Below are positions 9,308 to 17,463 of a stretch of DNA of 19,050 bases, one piece after another (the first letter of the stretch is position 1; every line of letters starts with the position of its first letter). The DNA lies in assembly GCA_023091735.1 (NCBI GenBank), contig JALKBU010000982.1, positions 1 to 19,050 on the forward strand. Direction: 5' to 3'. The position numbers and the translations under genes were made by a program. The notes under the pieces are model-generated. The model was not told the origin of the DNA and did not search any database. It saw only the letters and a list, made by a program, of their open reading frames with translations. Source of the stretch: Trichomonas tenax. Taxonomy: Eukaryota > Parabasalia > Trichomonadida > Trichomonadidae.

Positions 9308-9484
9308 ATGAATTTAGTAAAAAAAATTGATGTACCACGGCTGACTCCGCCGAAACCACAAGATTCCACCGTCAAAACCGTGAAAGTGTCGGCACCGCCT
9401 CTGGATGCAAATAAACGTTTGCGAAGCCTCAGCAAAGCCAATGAAAAAACCGCCGATTCGATGTCTTGTTGTTTTCGATTTTAG
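9308..9484 (+). CDS. Small Pro/Lys-rich protein with a CCFRF C-terminus (58 aa)
   Basis: ATG at 9308 opens a 58-codon frame ending in TAG at 9482-9484. Its base composition is clearly richer in G+C than both flanks, as in the other real genes here. The protein begins MNLVKKIDVPRLTPPKPQDS, continues with Lys, Val, Ala and Pro (VKVSAPPLDANKRLRSL), and ends SMSCCFRF. The C-terminal Cys-Cys-Phe-Arg-Phe has CaaX-like spacing (CFRF) and could be lipidated; that is speculative. No family is recognised. The start is preceded by ATATCATGA, an initiator-like TCA overlapping the ATG as in the first Myb gene. It could instead be the truncated 5' end of a larger lost gene, since downstream another frame stays open for a short Cys-rich stretch (TYPCNSCHYMHLC). 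It is convergent with the 675-codon gene. Confidence 0.55.
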   Translation: MNLVKKIDVPRLTPPKPQDSTVKTVKVSAPPLDANKRLRSLSKANEKTADSMSCCFRF

Positions 9485-9918
9485 GACATATCCCTGTAAT
9501 TCCTGTCACTATATGCACTTATGCTCTTGATATGAACGCTTAAATCCAAATATTCTTAATTCAATATTTTTATCGATCGAAAATGAGTTATGGGTTATTG
9601 ATATTAGTTTTTAATCTCGATATATTATCTATATTTTAAACCACAAGCGAATATTTTGTTTGTAATTTGACATTTTCAATATAAAACCAATATATTTTTA
9701 TTTGAAGCTTATAACTTCAAATATATAATATGCTTAAACTATATATGTAAAATATTTGCTGCAAATAGGTGTTCGTGCATCAAAAACGATAGATTATAAG
9801 AAATGAGAACAAAAAAGTGAAAATGAAGAATCGTGATTTAGACAACGAAAGAGACAGTGATTAATATAACATTTTTAAACAAAACAAAAACATAAATTAT
9901 CATGAAAAAATAAAAAAG
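9485..9918. other. Tail-to-tail intergenic spacer
   Basis: This 434-bp AT-rich stretch lies between the ends of two convergent genes. I see no gene, repeat or structured element in it. It presumably carries both 3' untranslated regions. Confidence 0.5.
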
Positions 9919-11946
9919 TTATTTCCGAGAAACAAATTGTGTGTTTGATCTCTTTTGACGCGTTGAAGCAGGACGCTTGAGAATTTCGATTGTCCAGCCT
10001 TCCTCTTTGAGTGTTTCTGGATCATCAATGAGCCATAGCTCCTCTTCTCCGTTCTGAGAAACGCCGATTCTTCTATTCGGAGCCTTCTGTAAAACAGTTT
10101 TCGGTCTTCCAAAGCTGACGAATCTAGGCCTGTTTTCCAACAATGTGTTCGTGGCAGGCCTTGCTGTAGCTGACAATGAGCGCGAGCTTGTCTTTATCGT
10201 TACCTTTGGAACATTGACAACTTCTTTCTTCTTGTCTTTCGTCATGAAAGAAGGAAGTGACGCTGCCTGTGAAATCAGTTGATTGAGCTGTGCAACTGAT
10301 GGATACAAATCGTTCTGATTCACGTAGTCATATGTGGATGACTGCAAAATAGCCGTCAGCTTCTGTATGACGTCATATAGAACGTGAATGACTGATGAGT
10401 GGAAATATAGCGCTTCAACTTTGACGAAATCTAAGATGTTAACAGGAACTTCGATTCTCTGGAATATTGTGCTTAATGTGCAGTATTCGCGCGGTGATGG
10501 GAACTTCCTGTCTCCAAAGAACACTCTCACGCCTATTGGAGGACGAGCGGAGAAGAACTGCTTAAGTTTCTGCAAAGATTGATTCGGCGACTGAACACGA
10601 GATTCGGCGATAATGATGTGTTCATTCGGAGTGACTAAGTGGAATCCAGTGATGAGATCTAAGTTCCTTTTTGTTCCTGTGGTGTAGGTGAATGTCTGAA
10701 GAACTGATTCACTTGACTCGTTGAGAACCAACTTGTGATGTTCAATAATTAAACATTGCAACATTTTCGCGTAGTTCTCAGATTGATTGTCTCTTCTCGC
10801 AACCAATATCCACCTGAAATACTCCGTTTCATTTGTCTCTGACTGCTCGAACAGCTCCTTCTTCTTCCCCTGTACCTTCACAGGCGGTACTTTCGTCGGT
10901 TGAGGCGATGGTTGCTCTTCGAGAGGCGGCAATGCAGAGTAAGGATCATATGTTACAAACGATAGATCTGTGAGCGATGCGTGGAAGTTTCCGGCCTGCA
11001 CAGGGCTCTTGTGATTGATTATAGGGAGAATTGGCGCTCTCGACCTCCTTTCTGGCAGAATCTTGAAATTACATCCGCCGTACGGGTTTGGTATCGCTGG
11101 ATTAGGTTTGATTATCTCATCTGTATCCAAATAGAGGCCTTTGCGCTTAGAAACGGGAACAAATGGTTCGATGAAGCTGCTACCTATGAAATTTGTTGTT
11201 TCTGGGAGAATTTTATCGCGATCATGGACCTCAAACGTGAGATCCAGCTGCATTCGAGGCATTTTAATGATAACTGCGTTCAAATAGTGGTTTGACTGAT
11301 GCATTTGTGGCGCAATATAATTTATTTCACCATTACACACGCACTTGAAGTAAACAGGAGCATAGACTCCAGACAACTCCTCGAATGACGTCGGACTGTT
11401 TGGCATGTTCTCTACTTTTATTAACCTGATAAATATTGGTTTATTGAGTCGAATCATTTGCTGGTTAAGTAGCGGTTCTTGTAACGATACTGTGAAGATC
11501 ACCTTCGAAAACGGTCCGGCGTGGCATGTGTATGAAGTTTCCATGTTGTCTGCGTAACATAAATTGTGTCCATCGATCTGTATGTATCCTTCGATGAATT
11601 TGTCGACATTTCTCGCTGTCTTAGCGTGTGCTTTGTTGTTCGCTGGCTGCGGAGCTTCGTCAGGAATCGATAGTTTGAATAAAAATGGCGATGAAAGTAT
11701 TTGTTGAATGATTTGGTCAGAAAGCATTAAATTTGATGTCTGTGTCTGCATTCCTTCGTTACCGTTAACAGGAAATTTGAGTATATTGTTTTTACTACCG
11801 AATTGCGGCGGTAATTGTAGTTTAAAAGCAGAATAAACGAGAACATCTGGCTGCAAGTGCCACTCCACCTTGAAAGAGAACACCGCTGTGGGAATAACAG
11901 TCGGTGCTGCCTTTGCACGTTGTGCTTTTGGTGGAATCTTCGACAA
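9919..11946 (-). CDS. Large conserved-looking protein with a C2-like region, no ATG at expected start (675 codons)
   Basis: A long minus-strand frame ends at TAA (9919-9921). An N-terminal beta-rich segment (about 22-60, FSFKVEWHLQPDVLVYSAFK) is followed by a C2-like stretch (about 167-265) with KPIFIRLIKVENMPN and LTFEVHDRDK, where Asp residues sit as in C2 loops. A Pro-rich linker (about 340-370) leads to a compact domain beginning FRWILVARRDNQSENYAKML. The C-terminus is basic and Ser/Arg-rich. The layout loosely recalls cilia- and flagella-associated proteins such as CFAP92 (DUF4550), but I cannot confirm this. The frame's first plausible start is TTG at 11946, before SKIPPKAQR. No ATG lies between the upstream in-frame TGA (about 12000) and Met66. 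Starting at Met66 would remove the first beta segment. A cluster of TTTACATGACA motifs lies 50-180 bp upstream and TTCAATTTTG abuts the TTG, so expression probably starts here; the start codon may be mutated or near-cognate. Confidence 0.85.
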   Translation of the reverse strand: MSKIPPKAQRAKAAPTVIPTAVFSFKVEWHLQPDVLVYSAFKLQLPPQFGSKNNILKFPVNGNEGMQTQTSNLMLSDQIIQQILSSPFLFKLSIPDEAPQPANNKAHAKTARNVDKFIEGYIQIDGHNLCYADNMETSYTCHAGPFSKVIFTVSLQEPLLNQQMIRLNKPIFIRLIKVENMPNSPTSFEELSGVYAPVYFKCVCNGEINYIAPQMHQSNHYLNAVIIKMPRMQLDLTFEVHDRDKILPETTNFIGSSFIEPFVPVSKRKGLYLDTDEIIKPNPAIPNPYGGCNFKILPERRSRAPILPIINHKSPVQAGNFHASLTDLSFVTYDPYSALPPLEEQPSPQPTKVPPVKVQGKKKELFEQSETNETEYFRWILVARRDNQSENYAKMLQCLIIEHHKLVLNESSESVLQTFTYTTGTKRNLDLITGFHLVTPNEHIIIAESRVQSPNQSLQKLKQFFSARPPIGVRVFFGDRKFPSPREYCTLSTIFQRIEVPVNILDFVKVEALYFHSSVIHVLYDVIQKLTAILQSSTYDYVNQNDLYPSVAQLNQLISQAASLPSFMTKDKKKEVVNVPKVTIKTSSRSLSATARPATNTLLENRPRFVSFGRPKTVLQKAPNRRIGVSQNGEEELWLIDDPETLKEEGWTIEILKRPASTRQKRSNTQFVSRK

Positions 11947-11995
11947 AATTGAAGTTGTATAGTTTACGTTAGTTACAACTTTTTGACATGCAACA

Positions 11996-12126
11996 TGTCA
12001 TGTAAATCATTTGGCATTTTTTCTTTACTTAAAAATGTTAGAATTGTCATGTAAAGCTTTCGTTTTTAGATAAATATGTCGTGTAAGATAATTTTGATCA
12101 ATATATCGTTAGATTTGTCATGTAAA
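11996..12126 (-). promoter_or_regulatory. Array of TTTACATGACA motifs upstream of the 675-codon gene
   Basis: On the plus strand TGTCATGTAAA occurs exactly at 11996-12006, 12045-12055 and 12116-12126, with a variant TGTCGTGTAAG at 12077-12087. Spacings are 49, 32 and 39 bp. In the direction of the gene they read TTTACATGACA and lie 50-180 bp before its start. Four near-identical 11-mers in 131 bp are far beyond chance. They are best read as binding sites for a transcription factor, possibly one of the Myb proteins; which one is unknown. Confidence 0.7.
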
Positions 12127-12972
12127 TCTTTTTGTAAATTTTATATCATTCAAAGGTTCTTTAAAATCGTTTCGACAGGAATAAGAACGACGTTTTAAGA
12201 CCCTATTTTACGGCAATTTAATAACCGATTCAAAAGTGATGTGCATTGATAAGAAATGAAAAGCAACTATTTTCACAGATAACGAAAATTTTGATTAAAG
12301 TTCAAGTTCATTTTTCATTACTTCGTGCTTAAGAATATGAACTGCCTTGTAAAAGTAAATCGAATTTTCTAATTATCATTTGCTATATCTTGATTTATTC
12401 TTTCGATATTTGATCATTACCAGAAAAATTTCTGATTTACAAAAACCATTGTATGTAAAACTCTGCCCATATAATTTAATTGAGATTCTATCAATCTGAT
12501 TACTCATTTGATAATTTTTTTACAAAAATATATTGGAAACTCTATTGTTTTAAGGCATTTTTCTTCCTTTGTTGTAAATCAACATTTAGAGCCCTGTGCT
12601 TGGATGCTTATAGACTCTTTAGTATTAACACTTATGAAAAATCTTGAAAAATGACAAGCAAAAAAAATTATTTATGCTAGCTCTTATTGCGAATTTGTAA
12701 AAAGTTATGTAATATATGCATTCGAAATCAATAAAATGATATGAATTTAATATTTAAATAGAATTATAATAGTTTAAATCATTAAATCTCCTATTATATT
12801 GTAAATTTAGTTTTATCTAAGTTAAAAATATTGAATTTTCCATTAATGTTTTAAGATATAGAATGGCATCCTTGTACTGAATGAGCTTGTTTCGATATGA
12901 TTTGTAGTGAATGAGCTTGTTTGCAAATTAAAATTGTGATCACGAGCTACAAGCATCTGGTGCCACAACTCC
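12127..12972. other. AT-rich gene-free stretch with a short direct repeat
   Basis: No gene is supported here. TGAATGAGCTTGTTT occurs twice, at 12878-12892 and 12908-12922, exactly 30 bp apart, just before the first hairpin repeat. The rest is AT-rich without clear structure. Confidence 0.5.
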
Positions 12973-13066
12973 ACAAGGAGCACTACTTCCTTGTATTGCT
13001 ATGACTTCTGTTGTGCATTTGCTGACCATGATATTTATGTCACTTTTACAATTTTCCCGCCAAATA
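12973..13066. repeat. Hairpin-repeat copy H1
   Basis: ACAAGGA (12973-12979) and TCCTTGT (12988-12994) form a 7-bp stem around the loop GCACTACT. Downstream bases through ATGTCACTTTTACAATTTT align with the copy at 18834-18925, so the shared unit is about 90 bp. The loop GCACYACW is kept in all four copies in this window. The function is unknown. Confidence 0.7.
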
Positions 13067-13746
13067 TTTTTGTTAACATATGTTCTTGCTTCATATATAA
13101 TATGTGTATATATTTTGAAAATAAATTACTGAATTAAAATAGCTCTAAGTCTCTATTTCAATGAAAAAATGCAACAAAAGTATTTATGGTCAAAAAAATT
13201 AAATAATCTTTTGTTAAAAAGGGTGAGATAAAGCTGAATGCGATGATGATAATATGATGGCTTATCACCTGCATATGTATCCTATTAAATATCAATACCC
13301 AATCTGTTCATTTTTAGTAATCCTGATTTTATCTCGTTATTATTCACTTGATTTGTCCATTTTCAACGCAACCAAATCAGTGTCTACTAAATGTTGGACT
13401 TACAGGATAAAAATGTGTTGCTTTTTATTCGCAAAATATTTAATCTTAATTTGCAATCCTTACTTTTCATCCACACAGCATGCAAACAACATGAGTAATG
13501 ATAACCCGTCAGTTAATATCAAAATAAATCAAGACATTTTTTTGATATAATATTGAATAATATATTTTTCATGCTCTATATATCCACAGTATTTTAGATA
13601 GGAAAATTTTTCATTTGCCACCAAAATTAGACCTTAAATATTCATACTGGTGGAGAAAAATCGAGATGTTTGAGTAGGCGTAGAAAATTCAGTGACGCCT
13701 CACATTTTGTTTTCACAATCTAAAATTTTGACAAGCTATCAAATTT
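13067..13746. other. AT-rich stretch before the right inverted-repeat arm
   Basis: No gene is supported here. A 98-codon hydrophobic open frame (13254-13550, +) is close to the longest frame expected by chance in this composition and shows no recognisable motif. No repeats were noted. Confidence 0.45.
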
Positions 13747-13962
13747 AGAGTCTATGACAAAAGTGAACATCAAAAAGTGAATGTGAAACCTTAAAGTCAC
13801 TTTTCATGAATAAACTGTCACTTTTTGCCCGGGCAAATTGTCACCTTTATAAAAAGTGTCATAAATATCTTTGTAGCCTAAAAAATACATCCAGAGGTTA
13901 GTGTTGTTGACGAGCCACAACTCTATCATCAACGAGCATATACCTAATTGGTAAGAAAACAA
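13747..13962. repeat. Right arm of the long inverted repeat (partner 1-221)
   Basis: The reverse complement of this segment matches 2-221, about 90% by eye. It contains a perfect 12-bp palindrome, TTGCCCGGGCAA, at 13825-13836, where the left arm has a degraded version. GTCACTTTT-type motifs occur in both orientations, as in the left arm. Similarity stops inside at 13747 and outside at 13962, so the outer edge of the unit is here visible. No transposase gene lies between the arms. Confidence 0.85.
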
Positions 13963-14399
13963 CGATATTTATGCTTGCTTAAATTGTTGCGAGAATGTCA
14001 TTGGGCGAGGTTGGCCAGAGACTTCCAAAGCCCTCGAGTGGCCAAGCCAAGCCCTAGCAAGAACCCACTTATTGATTCAATTTTTAATACACATTACATT
14101 TTTATTTTTGATATTAAAAAATTATTATTTTTTTTTCTATTTTTTATTTTTCACAGATACCTTTTTCATTACAAGATTATTTTCATATTATTACTTATTC
14201 TCATAATTATTAATATATCATTAAATTCATAATTAATTATGAATCATGAATTAAATAATGTTTTCATGTTAATTTCATTTTATATATTGATTTATATTAT
14301 TTAGATTCTCAATTCGATCCTTATATTCTTTGTAAAATTCGTTTTTAACTAAATTTTTATTTTTATCTTCAAACTATTCGTTTATAATTCATATTTACC
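13963..14399. other. Flank of the repeat with a GC-rich island
   Basis: Bases 13983-14065 form a GC-rich island in otherwise extremely AT-rich DNA, with GGCCA...TGGCC pairing and repeated GGCCAAGCCAAGCCC. I cannot assign it to a known RNA or gene. The following 330 bp is AT-rich and contains no supported feature. Confidence 0.4.
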
Positions 14400-14585
14400 A
14401 TGCAAGAAGAGGTAATTTCGACCGAGTTTCTTGGTTTTCTTAGGTTTGGAATGCAACAAAAACTTGCAATGAACAAAGAGAAATGGATGATGTGCTATCG
14501 TCAGGATGCTGATAGCACAAATAACATCCTTCACTATAAGGCCACAACTACTCATAATGAAGTCTTCTTTGGCTTCCAACATTGA
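14400..14585 (+). CDS. Possible small protein (61 aa), unrecognised
   Basis: The ATG at 14400 is preceded by TTCATATTTACC, so a TCATA word, which fits the published Trichomonas initiator TCAY(T/A), lies 12 bp upstream. The frame has a less AT-biased composition than its flanks. The 61 residues contain several Met, Lys and aromatic residues (MNKEKWMMCYRQDADS) and end FFGFQH before TGA. No domain is recognised. Frames of this length arise by chance in such DNA and the opposite strand is also open, so the call rests on the initiator and composition only. Confidence 0.35.
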   Translation: MQEEVISTEFLGFLRFGMQQKLAMNKEKWMMCYRQDADSTNNILHYKATTTHNEVFFGFQH

Positions 14586-15062
14586 GTTCAATCCATTTCA
14601 AGCTATTGATACTTTTCCATTTTTTCCCGCAAACACGTCACTTTCCTTTATTTTGACATTCTGACTTTACATGTCAAAATACGTTGCATGTCAGAAAAGC
14701 ACGTTGTTCTATTTTGTCCCAGTCCCATCAAATTTATTCATTCTTCAGTGTATTATTAATAAATGTGTTCTTTTCATTTACCCTGCGATTTCTTTGTGCT
14801 TTCTTTAATGGTGCAACCTCTTTTCTTCTTTAGGTTCATCCATCTTATAAAAGTGACAAATAGACGTTAATTTCATAACCTTTAATTACTTTTTAAGCGC
14901 TTTTTACCCTCCGATATACAAATATCAAATTTATACGAACCAAATAAGCTCATTATTTTCTCTTTCAATTTTGGTACACTACCATTTGAATGGTTCTACT
15001 TTCTGTTACACAATCCTTTATTTTTTGATATTTTTTCTTTAGGAAAACAAAAAAATAAATCA
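14586..15062. promoter_or_regulatory. Upstream region of the second Myb gene
   Basis: This stretch holds TTTACATGTCA at 14666-14676, about 390 bp before the Myb start, a related GCATGTCA nearby at about 14686, and an AAAAGTGACA word near 14849. Otherwise it is T-rich with no gene. The bases just before the start read AAATCAATG, an initiator-like TCA. Confidence 0.45.
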
Positions 15063-15407
15063 ATGAATGAAGCAGCCAATCATGCCCCGAGAATCAAATT
15101 TACTCCTTCAGAGGACCACAAGCTTGTGAGGCTTATAGAAACTATAGGGACGAGAGATTGGGAAGCAATTGCATTAGAAATGAAAAATAGAACCCCACGG
15201 CAGTGCCATGATCGCTATGTAAATTATTTATCACCTTCTCTATCGTCAACGCCGTGGTCTAAAGAAGATGAAGAGAAGCTGGAACAGCTACATAAAAAAT
15301 TCGGAAAGAGATGGACAAAAATCTCGACTTATTTCAAGAGTAGATCGCCCAATATGATTAGAAATCACTTCAGACTTAAAGAAAAGAAACGGCAGTTTGA
15401 AGAGTAA
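15063..15407 (+). CDS. Short R2R3 Myb protein (114 aa), frame continues past its stop
   Basis: Two Myb repeats fill the protein: repeat 1 at about 12-56 with F13, W33 and Y52, and repeat 2 at about 63-107 with W65, W84 and F103. NRTPRQCHDRYVNYL matches the recognition helix of the first Myb in this window, and repeat 2 has SPNMIRNHF. It should be a nuclear DNA-binding factor. The frame stops at TAA 15405-15407, only seven residues after the second repeat. Beyond it the same frame stays open for 48 codons to TGA 15552-15554 and encodes a typical Myb tail. The stop thus removes a likely activation tail. TAA followed by A resembles the UAAA polyadenylation signal reported for Trichomonas, so the short form could be a genuine product. 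A nonsense mutation, readthrough or a sequencing error are the alternatives. The DNA-binding part is intact. Confidence 0.88.
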   Translation: MNEAANHAPRIKFTPSEDHKLVRLIETIGTRDWEAIALEMKNRTPRQCHDRYVNYLSPSLSSTPWSKEDEEKLEQLHKKFGKRWTKISTYFKSRSPNMIRNHFRLKEKKRQFEE

Positions 15408-15554
15408 AATTCGAAACCAGCACCAATAACTGTGCAGCAGCCGGCACAACCAACCATCCTAAAGTTCGATATAGAGGAACAGTTCTTTCAGCTATTTGAT
15501 ACGGAGTCATTTTCGTGCGATTTCAACCTTGATCAAAAAGCGAAGCTTAAGTGA
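15408..15554 (+). pseudogene. In-frame 48-codon extension after the Myb stop codon
   Basis: Directly after TAA 15405, the unchanged frame reads NSKPAPITVQQPAQPTILKF, then an acidic-aromatic stretch, DIEEQFFQLFDTESF, and ends QKAKLK before TGA. A Pro/Gln-rich linker followed by acidic-aromatic residues resembles a transactivation tail and parallels the YDDFF...FFENEEE tail of the first Myb. Forty-eight open codons with such composition are unlikely by chance. I read it as the original C-terminus, now separated by one nonsense codon. Confidence 0.65.
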
Positions 15555-16127
15555 ACATTTCTGAAAGAAGATATAACTTGTTTTTATACTAATACTAAAT
15601 CGTGATAATATTACCGGTCTAATTCTCTTTAATGTTTTTTTTTGATGAAATCAATCGAAGAAAAGATTAATGTCTGTAAATGCACCCAAATAATAAAACT
15701 GCTTAAAAAATATCATACACAATAGGCTCACGTCAAGATATTAAAATTGCCCAATTCAAGTTCTTGTTAATTCACTTACTGCTAATTGTGTTAATAGACA
15801 TACACCAAATCAAAACAAATTTACTGTTATTTTTGCTCTAAATCAAATGTTGACACACAAATTGCAACATTTTATGTACCGCATGCAAATGCAACCATTT
15901 TGATATACGTATTCCCGTTCAATTGAACAGATATCTGTTTATGAACTCATTAATCATGTTAATCGTATTTTTTTAGATCAGATTAATCTCATCGACGAAA
16001 ACGTTCGCTGCCGCATAATATATATTCAAATACTGAGTATAATACACAAAAATAATTTAGCATTATCCAATGCGGTTCTATCAATTTTCGAAATGTCGTG
16101 GGAAATTTGAAGAAAAAGTGATAAATT
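15555..16127. other. AT-rich gene-free stretch downstream of the second Myb
   Basis: No gene or repeat can be supported in this stretch, which lies between the Myb tail and the foldback element. It is AT-rich throughout. Confidence 0.5.
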
Positions 16128-16242
16128 TAAAATGACAGATTTCTCATGAGTGTCGGACAAAAGTGTGCTGTCGTCTTTTGATATTTGACATTTTACATGG
16201 CATTTTGTTTTCTTCAATCATTGCAATTTAGCGAATTGCTCC

Positions 16243-16295
16243 GCAACAGATGACAATCAATGGCTCCGCTACGCCATTGAATCATCATCTGTTGC
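16243..16295. repeat. Strong hairpin with ~22-bp arms
   Basis: GCAACAGATGA...TCAATGGC (16243-16264) pairs with GCCATTGA...TCATCTGTTGC (16273-16295), with a 3-4 bp internal bulge and an 8-nt loop, TCCGCTAC. The word GCTCCG lies in and on both sides of the arms. It lies inside the foldback element. Confidence 0.8.
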
Positions 16296-16483
16296 TCCGG
16301 ATTTTAGCCAAAAAAGTTGTTGTGAAGGCAATCGCTAATTCTCCAGGCCATTCTCTGCGGCGCAATTACAGTTGTATCTCTCAATAGCTCGGCGCTTTGC
16401 AAGCCCCTCGGTCTTACTCACGCCCGTCCACTATTTTTGAGGCAAAAGTTTGTTTTTTCTAAAAAGAAGAAGTTTGTTTTTAA

Positions 16484-16508
16484 GTAACAATCTTTGACGC
16501 GCGCGAGT
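16484..16508. repeat. GC-rich near-palindrome TTGACGCGCGCGAGTCAA
   Basis: This 18-bp word within the span has one mismatched pair and a CGCGCG core. It sits near the middle of the foldback element in otherwise AT-rich DNA. It might be a protein-binding site or just part of the element's core. Confidence 0.5.
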
Positions 16509-16685
16509 CAAACTGCATCAATAAGGTGCATAGTTCAACAATTAGCGATTAGGCCATGCCCGAGAAGCAAAAAATTTAGTTTTAAGTAACATATCATATA
16601 ACATGTAAAAATTTGACACTTTACATGTCATATAAGAGACGATAGCCCACTTTTGTCCAACATTCAATTTTTGACGTGTAAAATT

Positions 16686-17239
16686 AAATGTTTTTAAATC
16701 GCCACGGGAATGTTACCCCGCTCATACACAGGGCCCAAACAGGCTAATTCCAAAGTTATTTAGGCTCAACATTATAAAATAAAAGCTCTATCGATTTTTT
16801 GTAGAATTATGATGCATAACTGATAATAATCAGCCCAAAACTTCATCAAAATGATAGAAAGATGCTACAATTGCGAAGACTGTAATATCAAATTATCAAC
16901 CCAAGAGTTATGGAGACTTTAACCTTTTAAGATCTATATTCAGCTTTCACTGACATTTCCAATGAATGATGAGATTAAAAATATGGGTTAAACATATTCA
17001 AACACCCAAATTTACAATTTTTAACAACCAATGTTTCGAAAATGAGCTCATTATAATGTTAATCAGCTGTTTTCAGTGAAACAGCAACAATATCAAGCAT
17101 GCAACATGTTTTCCTTTCATTTTAGTTTTATATCAAATTTGAATTATCCTAAATTACAGGTTTTTTATTCAAATTAAGATTTTATTGAAATACTTATCCT
17201 CAGCTTGTATATGTTGCAATATCAAGAAAGATTGACGAG
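16686..17239. other. AT-rich gene-free stretch
   Basis: I see no gene, repeat or structured RNA in this stretch, which lies between the foldback element and the Lys/Asp-rich pseudogene. Confidence 0.5.
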
Positions 17240-17463
17240 TTTCTTTAAGAGGCGGAATGATCGTACTTATGTGGTTCGCCATGGGAGAAATCGTATTTGT
17301 GCCACTTGGTTGTCTTGGTCCTCCTTTGGAGCATATTTGTCTTTGCGCCTTCTGTAACGACTTGCAGAGCTTCTTTAGCAGCTTCTTGTTCCTTGTCACC
17401 GTCTTTATTATCAGCATATTTGTCTTTAGAATCATTTCCAAGATTGACGAGTTTCTTTAAGAA
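17229..17463. repeat. 22-bp direct repeat inside the Lys/Asp-rich pseudogene
   Basis: AGATTGACGAGTTTCTTTAA occurs near 17229 and again near 17442, followed by related flanks (GGAATGATCG against GAGACCATCG). The spacing is about 213 bp. The repeat probably reflects a duplicated domain of the parent gene. Confidence 0.7.

Larger units (their letters stand above)
16128..16685. repeat. Foldback/MITE-like element with nested inverted repeats
   Basis: GGACAAAAGTG (about 16155-16165), with flanks running into GTCGTC and TTTACATGG, matches the reverse complement of the segment about 16585-16685, which carries CACTTTTGTCC and TTTACATGTCA. Nested inside, AATCGCTAATT (16330-16340) mirrors AATTAGCGATT (16540-16550), and a compact hairpin sits at 16243-16295. 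The centres of the outer and inner pairs nearly coincide (about 16410-16440), so the whole ~560 bp is roughly palindromic. It contains no gene, has a GC-richer core and ends in TTTACATGTCA-type words. A non-autonomous mobile element is the likeliest reading. Confidence 0.6.

Noticed and set aside
13254..13550. 98-codon hydrophobic frame
   Set aside because: Near the longest frame expected by chance in this window; no motif, no composition shift at its ends.
1..13962. Maverick/Polinton-type giant transposon
   Set aside because: Size and long inverted repeats fit, but no DNA polymerase B, integrase, protease, ATPase or capsid-like gene lies between the arms.
13948..14232. 94-codon frame starting in the right repeat arm
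   Set aside because: It begins at TTG inside a repeat, crosses the GC-rich island and ends in a Phe/Ile/Leu run created by poly(T/A) DNA.
8283..15554. Alternative genetic code reading TAA/TAG/TGA as sense
   Set aside because: Intact genes in the same window end cleanly at TAG (2712, 4260) and TAA (7785, 9919), so general reassignment is not supported.
16026..16217. 63-codon minus-strand frame at the foldback element
   Set aside because: It starts at TTG rather than ATG and lies partly in a repeat arm.
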